64,000 nt of DNA from JAIEOG01 sp964519985 (GCA_964519985.1 CAZFMF010000007.1:45133-109132); one strand, 5' to 3'; shown: positions 18,162 through 26,747, counted from the first letter of the stretch. The notes: a model not told the origin generated them from the sequence alone. Translations and numbers: made by a program.

Positions 18162-18746
18162 CTACTCGACACGTCGCACGGAATCGGATCCCGTCCGGTC
18201 GTATTGCCGACCACAGTCCGAACACGCCGCGCGTGCCTCGCTGAATTTCAAAGTCCGGCCACATTCGCAGGCCCAACCGATAACCTTGCCGGGCACCCCC
18301 GCTACCAAGGCGTAGGACGGAACATCCTTCGTGACCACCGCGCCGGCGGCGACAAAAGCCCATTCACCGATCGTTGCCCCGCAAACGACGGTGGCATTGG
18401 CGCCGATGCTGGCCCCTTTCTTAATCAAGGTGGGATGGTAGTCGTCGCTCGTATTGCGGGGAAAGGCGGATCGCGGCGTGCGCACATTGGTAAAAACCAT
18501 GCTGGGACCGCAGAAAACGAAGTCCTCCAGGATCACGCCTTCATAGAGCGAAACATTGTTTTGGATCTTGCAGCCGTTGCCAATTTTGACGTTTTTGGCG
18601 ACGTAAACGTTCTGCCCCAAACTGCAGTTCTCGCCGATCACCGCTCCGTCGCTGACGTGACTAAAGTGCCAAACCCGCGAGCCCTTTCCGATCTGGGCTC
18701 CCGAATCCACGATTGCCGATGCGTGAACCGTAATGTCGTCCGCCAT
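18162..18746 (-). CDS. wbpD: UDP-GlcNAc3N-uronate N-acetyltransferase (WbpD/WlbB family)
   Basis: 194 residues starting at the ATG at 18746, which has GAGGAAG 4 bases upstream; a longer frame exists but would run into wbpA. The body is a left-handed beta-helix of hexapeptide repeats (IGKGSRVW, IGENCSLG, IGNGCKI), then SMVFTNVRTPRSAFPR and KKGASIGANATVVCGATIGEWAFVAAGAVV, matching WbpD/WlbB acetyl-CoA-dependent 3-N-acetyltransferases. The C-terminus adds a CECGRTLKF...CSDCGRQY four-Cys zinc-ribbon-like tail. Eight bases separate it from wbpA and ten from wbpE. Confidence 0.9.
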   Translation of the reverse strand: MADDITVHASAIVDSGAQIGKGSRVWHFSHVSDGAVIGENCSLGQNVYVAKNVKIGNGCKIQNNVSLYEGVILEDFVFCGPSMVFTNVRTPRSAFPRNTSDDYHPTLIKKGASIGANATVVCGATIGEWAFVAAGAVVTKDVPSYALVAGVPGKVIGWACECGRTLKFSEARAACSDCGRQYDRTGSDSVRRVE

Positions 18747-18754
18747 TCTCTTCC

Positions 18755-20077
18755 TCAAAGCAAAACGATATTGTCCCGCCGCGCAACGCCTTTCGTCGCG
18801 TTGCGCGTGTCCAAGACCCATTTCGCATTTGCCGCCACCCAGCCGTAGTCGACGCCGGAGTGGTCGGTCGCAATCAAAACCAGATCTTGCGCCGCCACGA
18901 CTGCTTCGGTCAGCGGACAACCCTCCATTTCCAAGCCGTGTTCATGAAACGACGGAACGAAGGGATCGTGATAACTCACGTCCGCACCATCCTTGCGCAG
19001 AAGATTGATAATCTCAATCGACGGGGATTCGCGGAAATCTCCGAGATTCTTTTTGTACGCCACTCCGAGCATCAAGATCTTGGAACGGGAGAGGGCGACC
19101 CCCGCACGATTGAGCGTGCGCACCACCTTTTCCCGTACGAACATCGGCATGCCGCGATTGATCTCTCCGGCCAACGCGATGAAATGGGTATTGAAACCAT
19201 GTTCCTTGGCCTTCCACTCGAGATAGTGGGGATCCAGCGGAATGCAGTGCCCGCCCACACCGGGGCCCGGGTAGAAGGGCATGATGCCGAAGGGCTTTGT
19301 AAATGCGGCATCCAAGACTTCCCACACATTCAGATCCAAACGATCGCAGAGCAAGGTCAGTTCATTGACCAACGCGATGTTCACCGCCCGAAACGTGTTC
19401 TCGAAAACCTTCACCAACTCCGCGGCTTTCGCACTGGAAACCGCCACGACTTTCCCAATGGTTTGCGAATAAAAGGCCATTCCGATATCGCGCGAGTGCG
19501 GGCCCACCCCGCCCAGAATCTTGTTGGTATTCTTGGTCGTGTAGCGCTGGTTGCCCGGGTCCACGCGTTCGGGGGAATGCACGAGGAAGTAATCCTCGTC
19601 GACCTTCAGCCCCGACTTCGCCAGGGCCGGAAGCATCACTTCCTCCGTGGTTCCGGGATAAGTGGTCGACTCCAAACTAATCAATTGGCCCGGTCGCAGA
19701 AACTTCGCGACTTCGGCGGTGACTCGCTCCACGTACTGCAAATCGGGAGTCAAGTTCCGGGTCAACGGAGTGGGCACCGCGATCACAATCACGTCCAAGT
19801 CCGGTACTACGGAATAATCGGTCGTCGCGCGAAACTTCCCGTTCTTGACGATGGCCCGAAGTTCGTCGTCCGCGACGTCGGGAATGTAGTTCTGCCCGGC
19901 ATTGAGTTCCGCCACCCGCTGGGCATTGGAATCGATGCCGGTCACCTCAAATCCGACCTTGGCTTTTTCCACCGCGAAGGGCAGACCCACATAGCCCATT
20001 CCCACAACCCCGACCCGCGCGGATCGATTCTCAATTTTTTGGAGTAACTCGCCTTTTTTGTCGCTGACTGTCTGCAT
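18755..20077 (-). CDS. wbpA: UDP-N-acetylglucosamine 6-dehydrogenase (WbpA family)
   Basis: 440 residues from the ATG at 20077 (GAGG just upstream). The NAD Rossmann motif GMGYVG is at 26-31, the catalytic region FENTFRAVNIALVNE at about 225-240 and the catalytic Cys278 in GPGVGGHCIPLDP. These are the marks of the UDP-glucose/GDP-mannose dehydrogenase superfamily; overall form and neighbours indicate the UDP-GlcNAc to UDP-GlcNAcA branch (WbpA). It heads the minus-strand operon wbpA-wbpD-wbpE-wbpM-lhgO-GT and is divergent from the wzz-like gene, with 129 bases between the start codons. Confidence 0.92.
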   Translation of the reverse strand: MQTVSDKKGELLQKIENRSARVGVVGMGYVGLPFAVEKAKVGFEVTGIDSNAQRVAELNAGQNYIPDVADDELRAIVKNGKFRATTDYSVVPDLDVIVIAVPTPLTRNLTPDLQYVERVTAEVAKFLRPGQLISLESTTYPGTTEEVMLPALAKSGLKVDEDYFLVHSPERVDPGNQRYTTKNTNKILGGVGPHSRDIGMAFYSQTIGKVVAVSSAKAAELVKVFENTFRAVNIALVNELTLLCDRLDLNVWEVLDAAFTKPFGIMPFYPGPGVGGHCIPLDPHYLEWKAKEHGFNTHFIALAGEINRGMPMFVREKVVRTLNRAGVALSRSKILMLGVAYKKNLGDFRESPSIEIINLLRKDGADVSYHDPFVPSFHEHGLEMEGCPLTEAVVAAQDLVLIATDHSGVDYGWVAANAKWVLDTRNATKGVARRDNIVLL

Positions 20078-20166
20078 TTGACCTCGGTGGTAACTTCCAG
20101 GAACTACCAATAAAAAACCGAGGTGAAAAGGCCAATGGTGGCCCTTCTCGGACCCCAACTAATCAC

Positions 20167-20196
20167 TTGTCGGAACCGCGGCGGATCCGACATATT
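20167..20196 (+). promoter_or_regulatory. Candidate promoter with operator-like inverted repeat before wzz
   Basis: TTGTCG (20167-20172) and CATATT (20191-20196) are 18 bases apart, a plausible sigma70 pair. Lying across the spacer is a perfect 7-bp inverted repeat, TGTCGGA (20168-20174) and TCCGACA (20186-20192), with an 11-base gap, which looks like a dimeric repressor site. The -10 ends 10 bases before the ATG at 20207. Both promoter and operator are read from sequence only. Confidence 0.4.
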
Positions 20197-20206
20197 GGCC
20201 CCAGAT

Positions 20207-20944
20207 ATGTTGAAACTCAAATCCGGAAGAGCTCTCAAAGGGCTAGGGTCTTTTTTCGCCTCCTACTGGGTTTTTTGGGCCTTTGCATTGGTCGTGGGAG
20301 TCTTGGCCGGAACCTATTTTGGACGGCAGCTCCCCAAGGTTTATACGGCTAAGGCCGCTTATCACGTGGGGAAGATGACCTTGGAATTGACCCCCTCCTA
20401 CCTGGGGGTTCCGATTGAACAGCCCGAAGAGTTGGAACAAAACCTCAATCCGACACTCAGCGTCACCGCCAAAATCGATCGGTGGACCTCTCCGCATCGG
20501 TACTTAATGCTCCTAAGCTCCGTCGCCGGTACGGAAGCGGAAGCGACTCAAAACCTCAAGGCGGCGCTCGCGGAGATCCAAGCGCGCCACGATCGGCGGC
20601 TCGCTCACCTGCGGAGCTCCGTCGAAAGTGAAATTGCGTCCAATCGAAGTATGCAGGAGCGCATTTCCGCCCTTCCCACAAAACGGTCGCAAGAGCTCTA
20701 CGACTTGATCCAGTTAGAATACCGCGAGCGCAATCTGGTTCGAGGACTCGAGGATCCCCACACCCTGCCGTCCGAGATGGTGGGCCAGATCGTTGTGATG
20801 AAGCCCGCCAATCCCTCGCGTTGGATTTCCATCTTCGCCCTGACGGTCGGCGCCGCACTTTGCGCCGCCCTCGGGACGGCTCTACTCTGGGAGTTGCTGC
20901 GGCGCGATTTTCGTTGGAGTCGAACCACCGTCGCGCAAACATGA
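20207..20944 (+). CDS. Wzz-like polysaccharide chain-length/co-polymerase protein
   Basis: 245 residues from the ATG at 20207, chosen so that a short basic N-terminus precedes the first transmembrane segment (FFASYWVFWAFALVVGVLAG). An earlier ATG at 20135 preceded by AAAAGG is possible. A periplasmic region with coiled-coil character (about 110-175) and a second transmembrane segment near 205-232 (ISIFALTVGAALCAALGTALLWE) complete the two-TM Wzz/PCP topology. It lacks a cytoplasmic kinase domain. It would set chain length with the Wzy-like protein at 25491. The stop overlaps the next GT by 4 bases (ATGA). Confidence 0.75.
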   Translation: MLKLKSGRALKGLGSFFASYWVFWAFALVVGVLAGTYFGRQLPKVYTAKAAYHVGKMTLELTPSYLGVPIEQPEELEQNLNPTLSVTAKIDRWTSPHRYLMLLSSVAGTEAEATQNLKAALAEIQARHDRRLAHLRSSVESEIASNRSMQERISALPTKRSQELYDLIQLEYRERNLVRGLEDPHTLPSEMVGQIVVMKPANPSRWISIFALTVGAALCAALGTALLWELLRRDFRWSRTTVAQT

Positions 20945-22074
20945 TTTCGGGACCCAAGAAAATCTGGGTCGCTTCTTCGCTGACTTTCTCCCTGACGAAC
21001 TTTCGCGGACGCTTGATGCGTGACCTGGTCGAGGCCGGCCACGAAGTGATCGCTAGCGGCCCCGAAACGGATCCCGATGTCCTGAAGAAACTGCGTCAAC
21101 TGGGGGTGCGGTTTATCCCCACGCCCTTGAAACGCGCCTCCTTCAATCCATTCCACGATCTGGCCTATCTCTGGAATTTGCGACGCCATCTGCGCCGGGA
21201 AAAAGTGGATGTTTTCCTCGGTTATACGAAAAAGCCGGTCATCTATGGATTGTGGGCCGCCCGACTCGCCGGAGTTCCCACGCGCGTGGCATTGATCACG
21301 GGCCTTGGTTATTCCTTCGACGGCGACGCCTCCCTTCCCATCCGCCTGGTAATCCGCTTGCTGTATTCGACTTCGCTTCGGTTGGCGACGGCGGTGATTT
21401 TTCAAAACCCCGATGATCGCGCCCTTTTCGTGGACGGGCGATTCGTTTCACCGAAACAAGATGTACGCCTGGTGAATGGATCGGGCGTGGACCTGACCCA
21501 CTACACCGCTAGCCGTCTTCCCAGTCGCGAGTCGGAAGTGACCTTTCTGATGATCGCGCGACTTTTAGAGGGCAAAGGGGTTCGCGAATTTGCCGACTCC
21601 GCCCGGGCCATTCGCCAACGCTATCCCCAGGCACGTTTCCAGCTTCTGGGCGCCATCGAAGATCAAGCGGCGGCGGTGCCGGTGGAAGAAGTGCAGGCGT
21701 GGCACCGCGAAGGAATACTGGAATACCTGGGCCATATTAAAGACGTGCGCCCTTACTTGAAGAAATGCCACGTCTTCGTGCTTCCTTCCCGCTATCGAGA
21801 AGGCACGCCGCGGACGGTGCTGGAGGCGTTGGCCATTGGCCGACCGGTCGTGACGACCGATGTCCCCGGTTGCCGGACCACCGTGGTGGATCGGCGAAAT
21901 GGTTTTTTGATCGCTCCCCATGCACCCGCCGAATTGGAAAAAGCGCTCACCCGGTTTCTCGAAGAACCCGAGCTGATGGAGCCCATGGCGGAGGAAAGTT
22001 TGCGGCTCGCAAAAGAGCGTTTTGACGTCGTGCAGGTGAATCGCGCTATGCGCGCCGCGATGGGAAACATTTGA
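20941..22074 (+). CDS. Glycosyltransferase family 4-type (GT-B)
   Basis: 377 residues, starting at the ATG that overlaps the wzz stop. N-terminal acceptor domain (SLTFSLTNFRGRLMRDLVEAGHEV) followed by the C-terminal nucleotide-sugar domain with the EGTPRTVLEALAIGRPVVTTDVPGC segment typical of GT4 enzymes. The N-terminal half with GYTKKPVIYGLWAARLAGVP resembles transferases that act second, right after a PglC-type initiating transferase, which is encoded next. Likely adds the second sugar to the undecaprenyl-linked acceptor at the cytoplasmic face. Exact sugar unknown. Confidence 0.88.
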   Translation: MISGPKKIWVASSLTFSLTNFRGRLMRDLVEAGHEVIASGPETDPDVLKKLRQLGVRFIPTPLKRASFNPFHDLAYLWNLRRHLRREKVDVFLGYTKKPVIYGLWAARLAGVPTRVALITGLGYSFDGDASLPIRLVIRLLYSTSLRLATAVIFQNPDDRALFVDGRFVSPKQDVRLVNGSGVDLTHYTASRLPSRESEVTFLMIARLLEGKGVREFADSARAIRQRYPQARFQLLGAIEDQAAAVPVEEVQAWHREGILEYLGHIKDVRPYLKKCHVFVLPSRYREGTPRTVLEALAIGRPVVTTDVPGCRTTVVDRRNGFLIAPHAPAELEKALTRFLEEPELMEPMAEESLRLAKERFDVVQVNRAMRAAMGNI

Positions 22075-22679
22075 AATACGATCGGCTAAAACGGATTTTG
22101 GATTGGATGGCGGCGGCGCTGGCGCTCACCGTCCTCTTTCTTCCTCTCGTCTTGCTGGCGGCCTGCGTCGCGAACCGCCTCGGGCGGCCGGTTTTCTTCA
22201 TTCAAACCCGCACGGGTCGAGGCGGGAAGCCTTTCGCCTTGATCAAGTTTCGCACCATGACCAACGCGCGCGATGCCGCCGGCCATCTCCGGCCGGACGC
22301 TCAGCGCCTTACCCGCTTCGGCCGTTTCCTGCGTGCCTCGAGCCTGGATGAACTGCCGGAACTTTGGAATGTTTTGCGCGGCGAAATGAGCTGGGTGGGG
22401 CCCCGTCCCCTGCTGCCCGAATACCTCGAGCACTACTCCCCCGAACAGGCTCGGCGTTTGGAAGTCCTGCCGGGAATTACCGGTTGGGCCCAAGTAAATG
22501 GGCGCAACCGCACCACGTGGGAAGAACGCTTTCGGCTCGACGTTTGGTACGTCGACCACCGCAGTTTTCGCTTGGATGTGAAGATCCTGCTCTTGACGCT
22601 TTTGACCGTCTTCCGGGTCAATCAAGTCAACACATCGGGCGGTGACACCATGCCGTTATTCCGAGGCTCAAATGTATAG
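22071..22679 (+). CDS. Initiating phosphoglycosyl transferase (PglC/EpsL type)
   Basis: 202 residues with a TTG start overlapping the previous stop (TTGA). One N-terminal re-entrant hydrophobic helix (about 12-33) then the bacterial sugar transferase domain: IKFRTM, catalytic Asp93-Glu94 in SLDELPELWNVLRGEMS, and WVGPRPLLPEY. It is the small monotopic form (like PglC), without the extra N-terminal membrane domain of WbaP/WcaJ. It transfers a sugar-1-phosphate, here probably a diamino- or amino-6-deoxy sugar, to undecaprenyl phosphate and so starts the repeat unit. It overlaps the EpsN-like gene by 8 bases. Confidence 0.92.
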   Translation: MKYDRLKRILDWMAAALALTVLFLPLVLLAACVANRLGRPVFFIQTRTGRGGKPFALIKFRTMTNARDAAGHLRPDAQRLTRFGRFLRASSLDELPELWNVLRGEMSWVGPRPLLPEYLEHYSPEQARRLEVLPGITGWAQVNGRNRTTWEERFRLDVWYVDHRSFRLDVKILLLTLLTVFRVNQVNTSGGDTMPLFRGSNV

Positions 22680-23811
22680 GATCTACCTCTCCCCTCCTCA
22701 TCTCACCGGCGAAGAACAGACATTGGTGACGGAAGCGTTGGCCTCCAATTGGGTGGCACCGCTCGGACCCAACGTCGACGCGTTCGAGAAAGAAACTGCC
22801 GAGTACTTGGGCGGCGGCTTGCATGCGCTGGCGCTGAGCTCGGGCACCGCCGCGATTCATCTCGCCCTCGATGTTCTCGCGGTCGGACGGGGCGACACGG
22901 TGCTTTGCTCGGATCTGACGTTTATCGGATCGGCAGGGCCGATCCGCTACGTCGGCGCCGAACCGATTTTCATCGATTCCGATCCCGCGACTTGGAATCT
23001 CTCCGTGCCAGCGTTGGAACGAGCACTCGAAACTCTGGCGCGGGAAGGGCGACAAGCCAAGGCGCTCGTGGCGGTGGGACTCTACGGCCAGAGCGCGGAC
23101 ATGGAGCCGATCCAAGCGCTTTGCTCGCGTTACGGCGTCGCCCTCATTGAAGATGCGGCCGAATGCCTCGGCGCAACCTACCGTGGCCAACGCGCCGGAC
23201 GCTTCGGCGATTTCTCCATTCTTTCTTTCAACGGCAACAAGATCATCACCACTTCCGGCGGTGGCATGTTGCTGGCGCGGGACCCGAATCGCATTGCGGC
23301 CGCGCGCCACCTTTCGACCCAAGCGCGCGATCCGTTCCCTTACTACCACCACACGCGCATTGGGTATAACTACCGCCTAAGCAATCTGCTCGCCGCCGTC
23401 GGCCGCGCGCAGCTGCGGGCCCTAGACGATCGGGTACAAGCCCGTCGGGCGATCGCCGATCGGTACGTACGGGACTTAGCGGACCTACCGGGGGTGGCGT
23501 TCATGCCGGAGGCCGAATTCGGTCGATCCACGCGCTGGCTCACCGTCCTAACCCTGGATCCCGGGCGAACCCCGGTAAAACCCGCGGATCTGATCGGCAA
23601 ACTCCAGGCGGAAAAAATCGAAGCCCGACACGTCTGGAAGCCGCTCAGTCTGCAACCGGTATTTTCCGATGCTCGGGTCTTCACGCACGACGGCAGGGAG
23701 TCGGTCGCCGGACGGCTGTTCGAAGCGGGAGTTTGCCTTCCTTCGGGTTCGGCGTTAACGCCGGACGAGCAGTCGGAAGTGATTGAGCTGATCCGTTCCT
23801 TTTGGCGTTAG
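22672..23811 (+). CDS. UDP-4-keto-6-deoxy-GlcNAc C4 aminotransferase (EpsN/PglE type)
   Basis: 379 residues from the ATG at 22672 (GAGG 6-7 bases before). PLP Lys190 lies in SFNGNKIITTSGGG. The N-terminus IYLSPPHLTGEE and SNWVAPLGPNVDAFE closely match the EpsN/PglE subfamily that makes UDP-4-amino-4,6-dideoxy-GlcNAc from the product of a PglF-type dehydratase. In bacillosamine loci the order transferase, acetyltransferase, aminotransferase is usual; here the acetyltransferase slot is empty and the two remaining genes overlap. It ends 4 bases inside a convergent HAD gene. Confidence 0.9.
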   Translation: MYRIYLSPPHLTGEEQTLVTEALASNWVAPLGPNVDAFEKETAEYLGGGLHALALSSGTAAIHLALDVLAVGRGDTVLCSDLTFIGSAGPIRYVGAEPIFIDSDPATWNLSVPALERALETLAREGRQAKALVAVGLYGQSADMEPIQALCSRYGVALIEDAAECLGATYRGQRAGRFGDFSILSFNGNKIITTSGGGMLLARDPNRIAAARHLSTQARDPFPYYHHTRIGYNYRLSNLLAAVGRAQLRALDDRVQARRAIADRYVRDLADLPGVAFMPEAEFGRSTRWLTVLTLDPGRTPVKPADLIGKLQAEKIEARHVWKPLSLQPVFSDARVFTHDGRESVAGRLFEAGVCLPSGSALTPDEQSEVIELIRSFWR

Positions 23812-24506
23812 CGAATCAGCGGAATCACCTCTTCGAGGGAAGCGACTTGGTACTGGGGCGTCCCGCCTTCAGCTACCGCGTTGCGAAGGTGCACTCCGCC
23901 CGCGCCCCGCGCCACCTGAATGGTCGTCCATCCCAGTGCGTTGGGAGCCACGAAATCCTTCGCCGGGTTATCGCCGATATAAGCGATTTTCTCGTGCGGG
24001 ACGTCCAGAGATTTTTGCATTAACTCAAAAGCGTGGCGGTGCGGTTTCCAACGCTCCCGACCATAAGCGTCCGTACACAAGATATTACGGCACCGGTCCC
24101 GCAAAGACAGGCCTTCGATTTTCTTGTTCTGGGTCACCAGGAATCCATCGGTCAAAATGCCCCAGGGCCATTTTCCGTCGACAAAATCTAAGATCTTGAC
24201 CGCGTCCTCGAAAAGCCGAAGCCCCGTCGGGGAATGTTGCCGGTAAGTACCGACGAGAGCGGCGATATCATCCGCCGTGGGCGCGAGCCCCATTTCGGCC
24301 AAGACCGAATCAAATACCCGCTTGGTCTCTCCGCGGTCGAACCGCGCCTGCGCGCGGCGATAGAAATCGGAAGCCTCGGCCCGGTGCGGCCAGCGCTTGG
24401 CGACTTCCGTGGCCACCGCCCGATACCCACTGGTGACATAGAGACTCTCCGGATACAGCGTATCGTCTAAGTCGAAAACGAGTGCGGCGAGGGCCAGGCG
24501 ACTCAC
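23808..24506 (-). CDS. HAD-superfamily hydrolase
   Basis: 232 residues, GTG start overlapping the ATP-grasp stop by 4 bases. Motif I is VFDLDDTLYP near residue 12, motif II ILTDG, and motif III/IV KPHRHAFELM...AYIGDNPAKDF, giving a complete C1-cap HAD phosphatase. It is coupled to an ATP-grasp gene, a pairing I recall seeing near sugar transferases and aminotransferases in other surface-polysaccharide loci. Probably removes a phosphate from a precursor used or made by the ATP-grasp enzyme. Substrate unknown. Confidence 0.85.
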   Translation of the reverse strand: MSRLALAALVFDLDDTLYPESLYVTSGYRAVATEVAKRWPHRAEASDFYRRAQARFDRGETKRVFDSVLAEMGLAPTADDIAALVGTYRQHSPTGLRLFEDAVKILDFVDGKWPWGILTDGFLVTQNKKIEGLSLRDRCRNILCTDAYGRERWKPHRHAFELMQKSLDVPHEKIAYIGDNPAKDFVAPNALGWTTIQVARGAGGVHLRNAVAEGGTPQYQVASLEEVIPLIR

Positions 24507-25498
24507 GCCGGATTCCCCGGGGGAACGTACACGGCATCGTCGTAGCGCAGCATAACCATTCCGTCGGTCCAGCTATCTTTCCACAGGGCGCGTTGCGCGG
24601 CCGGCACATCCTGCGAAAGCAGGCGCAGAATCCACTCGGGATAGTGGGCGCCGGATTCGATCGTGAGCGGAATCCCTCCGCCAAATCGGGGATTGATTTC
24701 GATGAAAATCGGTTCCGCATCCGATTCAGTTAGGAAGCACTGAACCGTAATGCAGCCGCGGGCGCCCGGAAGCGCGGCGACCACTCGACTCGTGGCTTCC
24801 ATGATCGCGCGATTGCGGGTGGTGCGGCCTTTGCTGATTTCTCCCGCCCGCGTTTCGATCCGTTCGCGGGGTACCGCACAGAGCACTTCTCCATCCCAAG
24901 TAAAAACATCCACGGTGTATTCCCGGCCGCGAATGCATTCTTGGACGATCGCGCCCGGGACGTAGCGCGCAAAAAAAGCCAGTTCCTCGGAATTCTGCAC
25001 GCGGTGTAAACCAATGCTGCAACTGCCGCTGGCCGGCTTGACGATAACCGGAAACGCCGAAGCCGGAAGCCTTTCCCACTCGGAAGCAGAATAGATTCGC
25101 GGAGTCTTTAGACCCAGGCGTGAAAAAAAATCCCCGGTGCGGCGCTTATCAAAACAAATGTCGTTGGTGGCAGTATCACAAACTAATAATTCGATCCCTT
25201 CCGCGGCGAAAGCGGCGCGGTGAGGAGAAAGCAGATGCAGTTCGGTATCAATGAGAGGAACCACCAGGCGAATCCGGTGTTGCCGGCAAATCGCCATCAG
25301 GCGCTCGACGTACCCCGGCTCATTCACCCGCGGTACGGGTTCAAAGGCGTCCACCACGTAGTTGGCCGCCGCCAATTCGCGCAGTTCCGCGCAAACGAGT
25401 TTCCCGGGCAGCCCCAAATGCGACAGGGCTTCGCGAAAAGCGCGGATCAAAGCCACCCGTCGACCGCCGCTAGTGAAAAGAACGTTCATTTCACGCAT
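24503..25498 (-). CDS. ATP-grasp ligase
   Basis: 331 residues from the ATG at 25498 (GGGGGGAA 4-6 bases upstream; an ATG at 25489 is the alternative). N-terminal Rossmann-like domain (NVLFTSGGRRVALIRAF), then ATP-grasp: KRRTGDFFSRLGLKTP, PVIVKPASGSCSIGLHRV and the Mg-binding FIEINPRFGGGIPLT. This is the carbamoyl-phosphate-synthetase-like/PylC-type group, which activates a carboxylate as acyl phosphate and couples it to an amine. The likely role is to attach an amino acid or other carboxylate to an amino sugar, since acceptor-making genes lie close by. Coupled to the HAD gene (4-base overlap) and to the Wzy-like gene (8-base overlap). Confidence 0.85.
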   Translation of the reverse strand: MREMNVLFTSGGRRVALIRAFREALSHLGLPGKLVCAELRELAAANYVVDAFEPVPRVNEPGYVERLMAICRQHRIRLVVPLIDTELHLLSPHRAAFAAEGIELLVCDTATNDICFDKRRTGDFFSRLGLKTPRIYSASEWERLPASAFPVIVKPASGSCSIGLHRVQNSEELAFFARYVPGAIVQECIRGREYTVDVFTWDGEVLCAVPRERIETRAGEISKGRTTRNRAIMEATSRVVAALPGARGCITVQCFLTESDAEPIFIEINPRFGGGIPLTIESGAHYPEWILRLLSQDVPAAQRALWKDSWTDGMVMLRYDDAVYVPPGNPA

Positions 25499-26747
25499 TC
25501 CGTTCCCCCCCATCCCGCCGAAGCCCTGCTTCGTAGTAGGGTGCGAAGTAGAGAATTGCTTGGATAATCCAAAAAAGCGGGTGCCTCAAGGTGTAGTGAA
25601 AACAACTAAAGGTAAGGGTAGCCGCCCAAAGCCCGAAGAGGGTTGGCTTGGCGCAAAGATAAAGACGCCACCCTAATAGAGCCGACCAAGCACAAAAGAA
25701 AACGAGTGCCGGCACTCCCCCCTTGGTCAGAATATCAAAAAAAATATTGTGCGCTTCGGACGACTGAAAAGGCCCCGTAACGCCCGAAAAATGGCCGAAG
25801 CCGAACCCGGTAAACGGAGACGTGGCGGCCGCCTCAATCGCGTTAACAAACAAGACGAGACGGTGGTGTCCTTGATTATTGTCCGCTTCCATCTGGGTTT
25901 GCCACGCCTCGTGCACGAGCGGCCATTGGGCCAACGCGCCCCACGTAAGACAAACCCCGATTGCGACCGTGGCAGCGAAGGCCACGTACGGAAGGGCGCC
26001 GAATCGTTGCGTGAGCCACCGCCACCCCCTTACCGTAACTGGAGCGAGAAAAGCCGCCGCTCCCACGAGCCATGCGAGTCCGAGTGCATCGGTGCGGGTC
26101 TTCACCGCCATCTTCATAACGACGAAAACCACGGGTAGAACCCAGAGCAAATGCCGACGCTTGCTGCTATCCACCAAGTACAGTCCGAGGAACGGGATCG
26201 CCAGAAGCGTCAAGGCGAGTTGATTAGGATTCCAACTCAGGCCCGCAAAACGCCAAGACGCATACCAAAGCGTTTCAAAGATCGGCGAGAAAGGCGGGGC
26301 AAAGCTAAGGGCGAAAAGGACCACGCAGTTGGCCACCGACATGGCGAAGAAAGCCCCCACCGTCGGAGGAAAAGTGGTGGGGAAGCGGAACCAGAGGGCG
26401 GTCACAATAAGAAAAGTCGCGGCGGCTAATGCATGGGCGACTAAATCGCGAACGAGCTGCCCAAATTCTAGAACCCCGGTGGCCACGCCACAAGCGCTGC
26501 CCAAAAGAACGAAGGCAAAAAAGCCACTCCAAAAAATCGCGGGCTCGGTTAAGTCTTGCGGAGTGCGGAAGAAATGCCAAACGTACGCACCCCCCAATCC
26601 CAAGACGACGACGAGTAGGCACTCCCCCAAGCCGAAGGGGATCGCTTCGAGTCGCAACCGTGAGAAGGTCGTCATCACCCCGGCGATCGCGATCAATGCC
26701 AGCACCACCGGCACTCGATCGCTGCTCATCCAACGCAGGGTGCGCAT
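25491..26747 (-). CDS. O-antigen polymerase/ligase-like membrane protein (Wzy/WaaL)
   Basis: 418 residues, ATG at 26747 in TGATG overlap with the GT stop (a GTG one codon earlier is also possible). About ten or more transmembrane helices with one large periplasmic loop containing HEAWQTQMEADNNQGHHR, SPFTGFGFGHFSGVTG and EAHNIFFDILTKGGVPA. The last two are the Wzy_C/O-antigen ligase signature (G-G-H...AHN...LGGxP). It either polymerises lipid-linked repeat units or ligates chains to lipid A-core. Presence of Wzx and Wzz in the same locus favours Wzy. Second gene of a four-gene minus operon. Confidence 0.8.
   Translation of the reverse strand: MRTLRWMSSDRVPVVLALIAIAGVMTTFSRLRLEAIPFGLGECLLVVVLGLGGAYVWHFFRTPQDLTEPAIFWSGFFAFVLLGSACGVATGVLEFGQLVRDLVAHALAAATFLIVTALWFRFPTTFPPTVGAFFAMSVANCVVLFALSFAPPFSPIFETLWYASWRFAGLSWNPNQLALTLLAIPFLGLYLVDSSKRRHLLWVLPVVFVVMKMAVKTRTDALGLAWLVGAAAFLAPVTVRGWRWLTQRFGALPYVAFAATVAIGVCLTWGALAQWPLVHEAWQTQMEADNNQGHHRLVLFVNAIEAAATSPFTGFGFGHFSGVTGPFQSSEAHNIFFDILTKGGVPALVFFCAWSALLGWRLYLCAKPTLFGLWAATLTFSCFHYTLRHPLFWIIQAILYFAPYYEAGLRRDGGERNA

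Noticed and set aside
18747..18920. Longer start for the WbpD-like gene
   Set aside because: The extension is Arg/Gly-rich, overlaps wbpA and lacks hexapeptide repeats; the ATG at 18746 has a strong SD.
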